A stretch of 39,189 bases of DNA from Prorocentrum cordatum (GCA_963575745.1 CAUYUJ010008592.1:1-39189), one strand, 5' to 3'; shown: positions 27,600 through 38,700, counted from the first letter of the stretch. Notes: generated by a model from the letters alone, not told the origin. Translations and numbers: made by a program.

Positions 27600-27752
27600 C
27601 TACCACAGAATGTTCTTAGAACCCAAAAATGATCTAAGAACAAAAACCATGTTCTTAGAACATAAGCCCGATGTGATATAACAAGACAGAAACCGCCAGA
27701 AATGTTCTAAGAACATTTCGTGGAACCCACGAAAGGCTCCTAGAACATTGTT
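27600..27752. repeat. cluster of small palindromes around TGTTCTNAGAACA
   Basis: 27649-27663 is a perfect odd palindrome (ATGTTCT-T-AGAACAT). 27700-27718 is a longer one (AAATGTTCT-A-AGAACATTT). Partial copies lie at 27611-27622, 27631-27642 and 27740-27749. A different hairpin, TTCGTGG-AAC-CCACGAA, sits at 27717-27733 and overlaps the second by two bases. The flanking sequence has none. Confidence 0.75.
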
Positions 27753-28245
27753 TGGCAGGGCTATTAGGCGAGCCAGGACGCTTCGCCACTGCTTGAGTAG
27801 TAGCATGACCGAAAACCTCAGACTGCTCACCGTCGTCGCCCTGGACCACCGCCCGCCGTCGGCCCCCCCCCAGACGTGCGACGCCGCGATTCTTCGGCAC
27901 TCGAAATCACATCATAACCCCCTTGAAAAGCCGGACGGGGGGCACTCGTGTTCCAGACCCCTCTCGCCTTCGGCTCAAGGAGAGGCGCCCTAGAAACCGG
28001 ACCCCCCCCCGCTTCCAAAAAAGGCGCCTCGTAAAATTGGACCTGGGGGGCGAATATCCAGGAATTTCGAGTCCAGGGCCCCCAGAAGCATGGACCCTCT
28101 CCCAGGGGGCAGGCTGCTCATCCCGAGCCCTTTCCTTGACGGCCCCGGCGCCGCGGCGAGGGCCCCATATGGAGGCCGACAGCGGCCCAGAGAGCTCCCG
28201 TCGTGACTCCTGCACGGCGCGGGCATGTCTGGGGGAATCAATGGT
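27753..28245. other. unassigned stretch
   Basis: Mixed GC-rich sequence with C runs. The ORF crossing it (27923-28708 on +) is Pro-rich and enters the TCC array, so it is treated as chance. No gene. Confidence 0.4.
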
Positions 28246-28372
28246 ACCGCCTCCTCCTCCTCCTCCTCCTCCTCCTCCTCCTCCTCCTCCTCCACCGCCT
28301 TCTCGTCCTCCTCCTCCTCCTCCTCCTCCTCCTCCTCCTCCTCCTCCTCCTCCTCCTCCTCCTGCTTCTGCG
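28246..28372. repeat. TCC microsatellite
   Basis: About 125 bp of CCT/TCC repeats with one ACCGCCTTCTCG interruption near 28291. Confidence 0.95.
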
Positions 28373-28806
28373 TGCCCTCCTCTGGCCCCTCCGTGCCCCG
28401 TCGCTGGGACGTCCCCGCGGCGCAAGTGCAGAACCGCGGGAGAGACCAAAGGAAACCAACACAGCTACTCCCCGGCCTCTCCCAGGGTGAGCCCTGACCA
28501 GAACTTCGAGGCGGACCCAGCGGTGGCGACGCGGGCTTCCTGGGAGGCCGAAAAAGGAGAAAGCTGTCGAAGGGTAGATGGGAGCCTCCCACACCATCTC
28601 GTCGGCTCTCGCAAATCGACTCTCATCGAGGCAAATCGACGCACTTTGACGCTGAATCGGCGGTATTTCATCGATTACCAAGCGCTGATCGATGCTAGTG
28701 CACCCTGAAGACAAAAGTTACGAAGGTATATAAGGCTCCCATGAGTTGATACTGAAGTATCGGTACCTTCTCATGAGGCAAATCCTGCAGGCCTCGCGCG
28801 GCAACT
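28373..28806. other. unassigned stretch
   Basis: Near 28600-28690 there are clustered CGAT/ATCGA words (tcgactctcatcgaggcaaa, atcgattac), giving small self-complementary patches. No gene. Confidence 0.35.
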
Positions 28807-28810
28807 TGAG

Positions 28811-28915
28811 GCTCGATTTACGTCGGATCCACGTCGGATTTACGTCGGGGTCACGTCGGACTTCGTCGGAATTACGTCGGATTTACATCGGATTTGCGTC
28901 GGACTGACGCCGGAG
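28811..28915. repeat. ~12 bp tandem repeat, TTTACGTCGGA
   Basis: Nine or so units of the type (A/T)TTACGTCGGA, with variants CCACGTCGGA, GTCACGTCGGA and TTGCGTCGGA. Each unit carries ACGT. Variation is mostly in the first three bases, while CGTCGGA is nearly fixed. Confidence 0.85.
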
Positions 28916-29219
28916 CATCGCCGCGCGAGCGTCGACCCATAGCTTACGGAGCTGATGTGTGTGGAGCAGACATAGAAAAGTACAACTATGACGCGCCGCG
29001 CGAGGCCTCCAGGATGTTCCTCCTCATTTCTCCTCCTCTGAATGTCCAGGCCCCTGACGCTGCCTCCGAATCCAGGGAGGCTCCCCCTTTTCTCTGCGCC
29101 GCTGGGCCGCTGGCCCTCCGCGCCGGGCGCCGGCGACCCCGCGGCGCCGCCATGGGGCGGCACGCCCTCCGAGTGGCCGGGGCGGCCCTGGCGGCGGGCG
29201 AACGGGGCGCTTCACGGGG
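28916..29219. other. unassigned GC-rich stretch
   Basis: GC-rich, rich in GGCGCC and CGCGCC words. Open frames on both strands are compositional. No gene. Confidence 0.35.
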
Positions 29220-29605
29220 TAGGAGGAGGGAGGAGAGAGGAGGGAGGGCGAGGGAGGAGGATGGAGGATGGGGAGGGAGGAGGGAGGGGGGAGGAGGGAA
29301 GGAGGGCGGAGGAGGGCGGAGGAAAGAGGAGGAGGAGGAGGAGGAGGAGAGGAGGAGGAGGGAGGAGGGAGGAGGGAGGAGGGGGAGGAGGGAGGAGGGA
29401 GGACGGAGACGGAGGAAGGAGGAGGGGGATGAGGAGGAAAAGGAGAATGAGGGGGAGGAGGAGGAAGAGGAGGGGGAGGATGAGGAGCAGGAGGAGGAGG
29501 AGGGGAAGGAGGAGGAGAAGGAGGAGGAGGTCCCTCAGCACCTCATTTCCTTGACCTCCTCCTCCTCCTCCTCCTCCTCCTCCTCTTCCTCCTCCTGGGG
29601 GTTCG
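29220..29605. repeat. GGA array turning into a TCC array
   Basis: GGAGGA-type repeats run 29220-29530. After a ~25 base spacer (29531-29555) the strand sense flips to TCC repeats (29556-29597). The two are reverse complements, so they can form a fold-back. Confidence 0.9.
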
Positions 29606-30340
29606 GGGGGCCAGCGGATGCCCCAGGGCGGCGCCGCGGTGCGCTGAGGCACCGAGGCGCGCACGCCATCGCGCGCTAGCAGCTGGCGCCTGTTTTTCGG
29701 ATGTGCATACGGGGTCCCCGAGCGGCCTGGCCTGTTCACCACACGCCCGCTATGCTTTCCAGTCGGGGTCCTTTTCGACCGCGCCAGGGACGAGGGAGGA
29801 GGGAGGAATCGGAATCGGAATCGAGCTCTGGGGGCACTAGGTTCGTCTGACCGTGTGAGTTGCCTGGGCAATTCCTGGTGTAAATCCACCAGTTTATAAC
29901 ATCAGATCAAAAAACCTGTCTTCGCCCTGAGGACCTGTCAAGGAACTTCTGGGTGGCCGCTTGTGCAGACAGGAGCACTGCACTGGCGGTCTGAGGCAGC
30001 CTCGTTTGCCGACTGGGCTGAGGAGCCTCCCCGCACCACCAAAACCACGAGAGTTTCTAAAGCAAGAGGGCGAGGCCGTCCATCAGCCCCTGGACGGCGG
30101 GGACACAAAGGCCACTCCCACCGACCAGAGCACGACGGGCAAGCCACGATATCCAGCCTCAGTCCCCTCCCAAAAAGTCGCTCAAAAAGTTTCGTGCGGG
30201 GTCGGGGGGGGGCGGGTGAGTTTGGCTCCCAGAAGAAGGCTCAGCGGCCTGAGAAACACCACGGCCACTCACCCTCCCCCCTTTTCCCTTCCCTTTCCTC
30301 CGCCGTGCGGGCGGCTGCAGTACTAAGTTGACGGCGGCAA
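29606..30340. other. unassigned stretch
   Basis: Ordinary GC-rich sequence with several 100-residue frames on both strands and no recognisable domain. Nothing further seen. Confidence 0.35.
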
Positions 30341-30439
30341 CTCCAGGATGAGGGAGGAGGGAGAAGGGAGGAGGGAGGAGGAGGAGGAGAAGGAGGAGGA
30401 GGAGGAGGAGGAAGGGGAGGGATTACGATGATGATCATC

Positions 30440-30472
<33 letters not shown>

Positions 30473-30485
30473 GTGATGATGCTTG

Positions 30486-30533
<48 letters not shown>

Positions 30534-31325
30534 CGCTGATGATGATGACGCTGATGATGACGGTGATGCTGATGATGATGATGCTGATGGTGGTGATGAT
30601 GATGCTGATGATGTTGATGCTGATGATGCTGATGATGATGATGATGATGGTGATGATGATGCTGATGCTGGAGATGCGCTTGTTATGATGATGGTAATGA
30701 TGATGATGATGATGATGATGATGATGGTGATGATGCTTGTGATGATGATGATTGTGATGATGATGATGATGATGACGCTGATGATGATGACGCTGATGAT
30801 GACGGTGATGCTGATGATGATGATGCTGATGGTGGTGATGATGATGCTGATGCTGATGATGCTGATGATGCTGATGATGATGATGATGGTGATGATGATG
30901 CTGATGCTGGAGATGCGCTTGTTATGATGATGGTAATGATGATGATCATATGATGCTGATGATGGTGTTGATGCTGATGATGCTGAATGTGTGGATGATA
31001 ACGATGATGATCATGATGATGATGTTGACGATTATGATGATGATGCTGCTGATGATGATGACGACGACGACCATTATTATATGAATGATAACGATGGTGA
31101 TGATGATGAGAATCGTGATGATGATGATGATGATGGTGATGGTGCTGATGATGATGGTGATGCTGATGACGATGATGATGATCAGAATCATCATCATGTT
31201 GGTGGCGATGATGGTTATGATGAGGCCGATGATGACGGTGACGCTGATAATGATGCTGACGATGCTGATGCCGATGACGCCGACGATGATGATCAAGACG
31301 ATGCTGAAGATGATGATCGGAGGTG
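30341..31325. repeat. GGA then GAT microsatellite with an internal ~250 bp duplication
   Basis: GGA repeats to 30420, then GAT repeats. A ~240-254 bp block is duplicated: tggtgatgatgcttgt at 30471 and 30725, and ctggagatgcgcttgttatg at 30668 and 30907. Met, Asp or Ile runs in the ORFs crossing it come from the repeat. Confidence 0.9.
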
Positions 31326-31665
31326 AGGGGGTGAGATCGAAGTGTAACGGAGAGCCCCCCTACCGGGAAATCGGTTTCGGTTTCGTGTTCGTGCATGCCG
31401 TGCGGGCGAGGCGAAGCTGCGTGGGCGGGCGAGAGAAAGTCTCCTGTGGCTGAGGCGCGGCCGGACCAAATGACTCCCTTCCGGGCGGCCGGGGCCCCGC
31501 GGTGTCCCGCCGGTGTCCCGCTGGTGTCCCGTGTGGCTGAGGCGCGGCCGGACCAAATGATTCCCTTCCAGGCGGCCGGGGCCCCGCGGTGTCCCGCCAG
31601 TGTCCCGCTGGTGTCCCGCGGTGTCCCGCGGTGTCCCGCGGTGTCCGCGGTGTCCCGCGAGGATG
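31326..31665. repeat. 87 bp duplication and GGTGTCCCGC decamer array
   Basis: tggctgaggcgcggccggac starts at 31447 and 31534 (period 87). Each copy ends in runs of the decamer GGTGTCCCGC, which continue to 31662. 31326-31440 is spacer. Confidence 0.85.
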
Positions 31666-31701
31666 ATGCTGATGAGATGATGATGGTGATGATGATGATA
31701 C

Positions 31702-31738
<37 letters not shown>

Positions 31739-32495
31739 ATGATGATGATGATGGTGTCCCGATGAAGATGATGATGTTGATGATGGTGTCGATGATGTTG
31801 ACAGTGTCCCAATGATGAGGATGATGATGCTCATGATGATTATGTTGATGATGATGACGATGTTGGTGTCCCGATGATGATGATGATGATGATGATTCCG
31901 ATGATGTTGGTGATGATGCTGTTGATGGAAATGGTGTCCCGGCGATAATGATGTTGATGATGATGATGTTGATGATTATGGTGTCCCGATGATGATGCTG
32001 ATGATGATGATGGTGATGATAATGGTGATGCTGATGGTGTCCCGATGATGATAATAATGATAATGACGATGTTGATGATGATGTTGCTCATGATGATGAT
32101 GGTGCTCCAATGATGATGATGATGATGATGTTGTTGATGATGATGTCGATGATGACGATGATGATGCGATGATCATGATGATGATGTCCCGAGGATGATG
32201 ACGATGTTGATGATGAGAACGATGGTGATCATGATGGTGTCCCGATTATGATGATGATTCTGATGATGCTGGTGATGATGATGACGATGACTGTGTCCCG
32301 ATCATGATGATGATGTTGATGATGAGATGATGATGGTGATGATGATGATGATGTTGTCCCGATGATGATGCTGACGTTGATGATGATGTTCATGATGATG
32401 ATGACGGTGCCCTCATGATGATGACGATGTTGGTGATGATGTTGATGTTGGTGTTGATGATGATGATGATGGCGATGATGATGATGATGATGATC

Positions 32496-32529
<34 letters not shown>

Positions 32530-32540
32530 CGTTGATTGTG
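31666..32540. repeat. GAT array punctuated by GTGTCCCGA
   Basis: GAT repeats interrupted at irregular 45-130 bp intervals by GTGTCCCGA or close variants (near 31755, 31804, 31867, 31935, 31980, 32037, 32187, 32238, 32293, 32355). The interrupting word is the core of the upstream decamer array. Confidence 0.85.
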
Positions 32541-32758
32541 GGAGCGATTGTGATATCGATAGTGAGATCGATATTGAGACCGAATGTGAGATCGATTGTG
32601 TGATCGATTGTGAGATCGATTGTGAGATGAATTGTGAGATCGATCGAATGAGATAGATCGAGTGAGATGGATTGTGAGATCGATCGAGTGAGATCGATCG
32701 AGCGAGACCGATAGTGAGATCGATACTGAGATCGATAGTGAGACCGATCGAGTGAGAC
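32541..32758. repeat. GTGAGATCGAT repeat
   Basis: About 18 units of GTGAGATCGAT and relatives (tgtgagatcgat, gagtgagatcgatcga). GATCGATC words make it self-complementary. Confidence 0.85.
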
Positions 32759-33165
32759 GTTGGTTCCCCCCCCCGAACCTCCTTATCACCCGAAGGGTGG
32801 TCGTATAGGTAATGATGATGGTAAGGATGATGATGATGAGTATGATGATGAGGAGGATGACGATGAGGATGAGGATAACGATGATGATCTTGATGATGAT
32901 GCTGATGATGCTTATGTTGATGGTTATGATGATGGTGAGGATGATGATGGTGATGATGACGATGCTTATGATGATGAGGATGAGGATGAGGATGATCATC
33001 ATCATCATCATGATGCTGATGATGTTGAAGATGATTGTTATCATGGTGATGAGGATTATGATTATGATGACGACTGTGGTGGTGGTTGTGGTGGTGATAA
33101 GGAGGGGGAGGAGGGAAACAAAAGGAGGAGACAGGGGAAGGAGGAGGGGGAGGAGGGAGCACTCC
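32759..33165. repeat. GAT array and short GGA patch
   Basis: After a 50 base spacer, GAT repeats with GAG/GGT variants run 32812-33080, then GGTGGT and GGA patches to 33165. Confidence 0.85.
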
Positions 33166-33855
33166 GAATCGGAATCGGCCCCATCGCGATGCGAAGAGTG
33201 ACAAGACAACAACAGACCAACCCGAACTACGAGGCATTTCGCTCGGTTCGAGGACCTCCCCTGGTCCTTGGGCCACTGCCCATCATAAAATCTCTGAACG
33301 TAGGTGAGCGTTTGTTTTATTCGGCGTTTCGACATTGGGCGGAAAGGTGGGGGGGAGGGGGGGGGTCTGGCTCCAGACCTCTGCTTAGTGCGACTGCTTG
33401 CAAGAGTGCTGCCCCTAGGGGAGACTCCACGCGCTCGAAACAGGCGCCCAAAAAACAGCCAAGATCTACTCCAGGGGGGTTGAGGGGAGGTTGGGGGCCC
33501 GCGCCGATCGGCAAAACAATGAATAAACAAACGATCACAAGACTCTACGAATGTTAGCGAGCGGCTGATCACAACGCTTAGATAAGGCTGGCCTCAGCTG
33601 CTGACTATAGTGAAGGACCTGGACGTCTTACAGCACCAACACTTCAAAGACGCATGAAACACCATTTCGTGGTATTCATGGGGCAGGCTGGACCTAAACG
33701 TTGTTTGTCGTTTCGTTTTCGCTGTGTGTGTGTTCGTTTTGCTATGCCTGTTCTTCTGCACATCCCTGCCAAACCAAAAAAAACAAAACACAGCCGAAGT
33801 CCAGCAAAATAAAGTTTAGCGCCCTGCAGTGGGGGACTGGCCCCAGACAGCACCA
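33166..33855. other. unique spacer between GAT and ATC arrays
   Basis: About 690 bp of ordinary sequence with no recognisable coding region. It sits between a GAT array on the left and the reverse-complement ATC array on the right. A-rich and GTTTCGTTTTCG patches lie near 33700-33800. Confidence 0.5.
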
Positions 33856-34025
33856 TCGTCGCCATCAGCAGTATCATCACCAGCATCATCATCATCACAA
33901 TCATCATCATCATCATCAGCATCAGCAGCATCATCAGCAGCATCATCAGAATCATCACAACAATCATCAACGCCATCATCATACACATCATCAGCAGCAG
34001 CATCATCCTCAGCGCCACCACTAGC

Positions 34026-34059
<34 letters not shown>

Positions 34060-34666
34060 TCATCATCATAATCACCATCAGCATCAGCCTCATCATCATC
34101 ATACTCATCATCAACATCATCATCGCCATTGTCATGTATAATGCGATTGCTCTCATCATCATCAGCATCACCACCAACACCACGATCATCATCACCATCG
34201 TCATCGTAATCATCAACAGTTTAGTCATGAGCAGCAGCATCATCATCATCAGCAGCATCAGCACCAGCAGCGTCATCAGCATCATCATCATCATCCATCA
34301 TCACTACCAGCAAACACCAACACCAACATCATCATCATCATACTCATAATCATAATCATTATCATCACCACAATAATAACCACCACCATGACCATCATAA
34401 TCATCATCATCACCATCATCATCATAGTCATCATCACCACCACCGCCATCATTAGCATCGTCATCGTAATCATCATCATCCATGGTGGTATCATCAATGT
34501 TGTCACCACCAACAACACCACCAACATGCTCCTCATCATAATCAGCATCACCATCATCATCAACATAATCAGCATCATCATCATCACCATCAGCATCATC
34601 GTCGTCATCATCTGGGTCGTCATCATTATCCTCATCAGCTTCATCATCAGCATCAGCATCATCATT

Positions 34667-34705
<39 letters not shown>

Positions 34706-34740
34706 TGAGTCACTGTCATCATCTGAGTCATCATCATCGC
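33856..34740. repeat. ATC (CAT/TCA) microsatellite
   Basis: About 880 bp of CAT/TCA/ATC repeats with CAG and CCA variants, complementary to the GAT arrays at 30430-33080. ORFs here are Ile, Met, His, Ser or Asp runs only. Confidence 0.95.
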
Positions 34741-35195
34741 GAGTCTGAGAGAGTGAGGGGAGGGAAAGAGGAGGGAGGTGAGGGAGAGGTCGGCGCGGTC
34801 GGAGTAATAACAAGAACCCCATCCTTTGGATATGGTCAATACGGGGAAAAACAAAAAGGAACACACATGATTTGTGCTTCGTGGCCCTCTTGTGGGCAGT
34901 CACGGAGGCCTCTTGGAGCGTCTGGGGCGCGGTTTGGGCCGTCTGGGAACCTTCGTGGAGCGCCTTGCGAGCGCGGTGGGCCATCTGGAGGCGACCGCGG
35001 GCGTCCGGGAGTGCTTTTCCAGCGACACGCGCGCGACTCGGTGCCTTGTTGGGCGGTCCTGGAAGTGACTTGGGGCGCCCCAGGAGCGCCCCGAGAGCCT
35101 CGGGTCGCCTCTTGGGCACCTCTAAGGCCCCGTGAGCCACCCGTGCGCTGTCGAGTCCCCCGCCCCAGGCCCCAAGGCCTCGCAGAGGGGTGTGT
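34741..35195. other. unassigned, related to the GGCC minisatellites
   Basis: 34875-35140 contains CTTGGNGCNNCTGGGGCG words similar to the reverse complement of the CCCCAAGAGGC families, so it is probably a diverged copy of those arrays. No gene. Confidence 0.45.
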
Positions 35196-35254
35196 ATATG
35201 AGATGTGTGTGTATATATATATACACAGAGATGGAGAGAGAGAGAGAGAGAGAG

Positions 35255-35289
<35 letters not shown>

Positions 35290-36630
35290 AGGATGTGTGT
35301 GTGCCTGTATGTATGTATGGTTGTATGTACGATGCACGCATGCAAAATATATGTATGTATGTTTGTATGTATGTATGTTTGTATGTTCGTGTATATGTAT
35401 ATGTGTGCACACATGGAAAATATAGGTGTTTATGGATATGTATCATGCACGAAATTATTAACATGTATGTACATGTGTCTGTATATGTATGTGTGTACGT
35501 ACGTGTATCTATGTATGGTTCTGGATATGTATACGGGTTTGTGAATGTATATTATAAACGCATGAATATGTAAAAGTAACTACATGCACACATGAAAATG
35601 TCTAGGTGTATGTGTATGCATGTGCATATGTGTCAACATGGGTGTGTGTATATAGATACAGGTATGTGTACATGTATACGTATAGTATATGAAGATGTAC
35701 GTGTATATGCCTATGTAAGCATAAATGCATGTGTCGATTCATGTATTTACGGATGTGTCTCTGCATATGCATGTGTATATGATGACGGGTATGTATGTGT
35801 ACATGTATATGTATATGGGTATGCTGGTATGCGTGCGTCTATGTGTATGTGTATGGGCATGTGTATGTGGATGTGTATAGGTGTGTGTGTACATGTATGC
35901 GTATGTGTATGTCCATGTGTATATGCATATGTATATGTATATGCATGGATGGATGGATGCATGTATGTATGCATGTGTGCGTATGTAAATGTAAGTGTAT
36001 TTACATATACGTGTATGTGCGATGCACATGGATATGTACGTGCACATGTACATGATTGAAGACGTGTAGACGTATGCGTATGTATATGCTTATGCATTCG
36101 CAGTTGGCAAATGTAGATGGTTGTGTACATGTATAGTGAACGTTGATGTATATGCGTATACATATAACTATGTAGGTATATATTTGCATGTGTGAATTAA
36201 GTGTATGAACATGTATACGTACATGCGTACGTATGTGTACGTGTATGTGGATGTGTAAGTGTATGTGTAGGTGGATGTGGATGTGTATGCACATGTCTAA
36301 AATGTATGTATGAATGTGTGTATGTATGTACGTATGCATGCACGTGTGTATACATGAATATATGCATACCTGCATACATGGATGATGAGCCGAGAGGAAG
36401 ATAGATATCGAGGGCGCAGTAACGAAAGAGAGGTGGATGATACATATGAGAGAACAAGGAAACAGAGAGAGAACATACATATAACAGAGATAGACATACA
36501 ACAAACACGTAGAGAGAGAGAGAGCGAGAGGTCGATATATATATATACATATATAAATGTGTATATATACACATACACATACATGTAAGAGAAAGAGAGA
36601 GAGAGAGAGAGAGCAAGAGAGCAGCAGCAG
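35196..36630. repeat. TA, GA, A(33) and TATG/TGTA microsatellites
   Basis: Order: TATATA, GA repeat, a run of about 33 A (35255-35287), then >1 kb of drifting TATG/TGTA/TGTGTA units, then GATAGA and GA repeats to 36624. Frames crossing it give Tyr/Met/Cys/Val or Thr/His/Ile repeats. Confidence 0.9.
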
Positions 36631-36960
36631 CAGAAACTGGAACAGAGACGGGCGCCCGTGAGCGAACACGGCAGTCGGCGCCTGGGAGCAAAACTTCTGC
36701 GCGTCCTCGAAGCTCTCGACGCCCGAGCCGCCGCACAGCAGAAAGTTGCGATTCGTGATGCGCCTGTCGATGGCCTCCAGGCGCAAAGAGGAGGAGGAGG
36801 AGGAGGACGACGACGACGAGGAGGGGGAGGAGGAGGAGGAGGAGGAAGAGGAGGAGGAGGAGAAGGAGGAGGAGGAGAGGGGAAGGAGGAGGAGAGGAGG
36901 TGAGGAGGAGTAGGAGGAGAGGAGGAGGAGGGGGGGAAGGAGGAGGATGGATGGACAGGA
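36631..36960. repeat. short spacer and GGA microsatellite
   Basis: 36631-36785 is non-repetitive. 36788-36955 is GGA repeat with a GACGACGACGAC insert near 36807. Confidence 0.85.
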
Positions 36961-37365
36961 GGAGGGAGGAGGGGAGCAAAGCAGCAGGGGAGCACGGTGC
37001 CACACGCCTGTCTCCCGTGGCCACCCGCTCGAGAGTCGGAAGGGGGCCAGGACTGAAGGGGCCCTGAGACACACAAATAAATACACACAAATAAAAGGAT
37101 TCCCCAGATTTTCCCATATTTTCTGGGGTTCTGTCTTCCCCCCCACTTCCCATATTCTCGCACATGTTCTGGAAGTCGACGAGTAATGGTGTCTGTGTGC
37201 TTCTTCCCCTCCCGAAGGACACCTGCCGAGAGAAGCGGGGCAGCCGAAGCGAGGCGCCGAAGCAAGTCGTCCCCGGCAGCGCGGCCCCACGAGAGAGCCG
37301 GACGGCGGCGCCGGAGCGCCGAGGAAGGACGGTGGGATCGTACCCGCCAGCACCCACAATACAGT
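36961..37365. other. unassigned stretch
   Basis: Ordinary GC-rich sequence with an AT-richer patch (37060-37160). Open frames have no domain. No gene is supported. Confidence 0.35.
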
Positions 37366-37370
37366 CGGGG

Positions 37371-37765
37371 CGCTGAAGGAGAAACCCTTTTCGTTGGGGA
37401 GGGGCCCTTTTCGTTGGCGCTGAAGGAGGAGCCCTTTTCGTTTGGGAGGGGCCCTTTTCGTCGGGGAGGGCGCTGAAGGAGGAACCCTTTTCGTTGGGGA
37501 GGGGCCCTTTTCGTCGGGGAGGGCGCTGAAGGAGGAACCCTTTTCGTTGGGGAGGAACCCTTTTCGTCGGGGAGGGCGCTGAAGGAGGAAGCCTTTTCGT
37601 TGGGGAGGAACCCTTTTCGTCGGGGAGGGCGCTGAAGGAGGAACCCTTTTCGTTGGGGAGGAACCCTTTTCGTCGGGGAGGGCGCTGAAGGAGGAACCCT
37701 TTTCGTTGGGGAGGAACCCTTTTCGTCGGGGAGGGCGCTGAAGAAGGAGCCCTTTTCGTTGTTCC
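37371..37765. repeat. 53 bp tandem repeat, about seven copies, dimeric inside
   Basis: cgctgaagga starts at 37371, 37419, 37471, 37524, 37577, 37630, 37683 and 37736; the last five periods are exactly 53 bp. Each unit holds two copies of cccttttcgt(t/c)gggga, so the unit is itself a dimer. 53 is not a multiple of three, so all three frames cycle through the repeat, which explains the three long overlapping minus-strand ORFs (up to 588 codons). Confidence 0.95.
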
Positions 37766-38215
37766 ACACCTTGCCCAAGGTTTCCCTTCAGCTTTCGATG
37801 GGAAGTCGAAGGTCAACTTATGGAAAATAGGGGCCTCGTTCCTTATTTAGGGTTCCTTAGGTCAACGCCTCGACTGTACTCAGCTGGGCTTCTTGGAGCC
37901 CGTGAAGAGCATGTGCAGCGCACGGCAGCGACAGCGGGGAGAGGACAAGTGGGCAAGCCAGGGGCTGCGTTGCGTTCCACGCAGCACGGCGACGCCTGCA
38001 CTCGTGAGGGAGGCCGAACGCCAATCGGAGGAAGGGGAGGGGCGCAAGGAGGAAGATGGTGTGGCCATAGTTTGCTACTAAAGTGAGTGCCAGTGCGAAC
38101 GAGCGCAACTGTTATGGCTCATTGTCCGCATGCTCGCCACCCCGCTTGATCCACACAACCGCCAAAGACGATGCTGGGTTGACAGACCTGCCCAACTCAA
38201 CTCTGGGAATGAGGG
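37766..38215. other. unassigned stretch
   Basis: Ordinary sequence with no recognised domain in either strand. Confidence 0.35.
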
Positions 38216-38249
38216 GTCCCTGGTCTGCGATGTTCTGCAAAGTGGCCAA
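38216..38249. repeat. 34 bp direct repeat, left of the fold-back element
   Basis: Matches 38453-38486 with two substitutions (gtccctggtctgcgatgttc, then gcaaa-tggccaa). The pair brackets the fold-back element. Confidence 0.85.
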
Positions 38250-38252
38250 ACA

Positions 38253-38452
38253 TAGGGGAGCAAAAAGTGGCATAAACATAAAAACTCTGAGGTCCGCGCG
38301 GATTTCTCGGATCGGCGCTGGACCCCCCCTCCCTGGCGCGCGGAGCGCGCCAGGGGCGGCGCTGGAGGCGCCGCGGGGGGGCCCCAGCGCCGATCCGAGA
38401 AATCCGCGCGGACCTCCGAATTGTTATGTTTATGTCACTCTTTGCTCCCCTA
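38253..38452. mobile_element. 200 bp fold-back MITE-like element
   Basis: The two arms (38253-38322 and 38384-38452) are about 90% inverted copies: TAGGGGAGCAAA at one end is the exact reverse complement of TTTGCTCCCCTA at the other, and the inner part (ggtccgcgcggatttctcgg) is perfect for >30 bases. The centre holds further hairpins (CTGGCGCG-CGGAG-CGCGCCAG at 38333-38353, roughly). It has no coding capacity. TA at both outer ends fits a TA target duplication of the Tc1/mariner type, but that is inference. Confidence 0.8.
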
Positions 38453-38486
38453 GTCCCTGGTCTGCGATGTTCCGCAAACTGGCCAA
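38453..38486. repeat. 34 bp direct repeat, right of the fold-back element
   Basis: Second copy of 38216-38249. Because it is much longer than a MITE target duplication, it suggests a tandem duplication into which, or with which, the fold-back element moved. Confidence 0.85.
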
Positions 38487-38700
38487 TCGTAGCACGCGCT
38501 GTTACCAAACAATCGCGCACGAACTGACTTGCCGTAGGGAGGGGGGGCAGGAGGCAGGGGGGCCGAGGAGGGAGGCAGGAGGCAGGAGGGAGGGAGGGAG
38601 GCAGGGAAGCAAGGGAGGAGAGGCGCAGGGGAGCAGGTGAGCAGGGAGGTGGAGGGGAGGAGCGAGGGCTGGAGGGGAAATGCGTGCGCGTGTGCGGCAG
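38487..38700. repeat. GGGA/GGCAGGA low-complexity tract
   Basis: After a ~50 base spacer, GGAGGCAGG and GGGAGG units dominate from 38537 to about 38675. Confidence 0.7.

Noticed and set aside
27965-27975. Spliced-leader gene at a ggctcaag word
   Set aside because: Only eight bases match and there is no leader upstream or donor downstream.
30683-33572. Long His/Ser/Ile-rich ORFs in the GAT region
   Set aside because: Microsatellite translations with no non-repetitive core.
37371-37765. CRISPR-like regular array
   Set aside because: The repeat is head-to-tail without unique spacers and lies in eukaryotic-type DNA.
36001-37816. Three minus-strand ORFs of 493-588 codons
   Set aside because: They consist of the 53 bp repeat, GGA repeat and TATG repeat in sequence; length comes from repeat composition.
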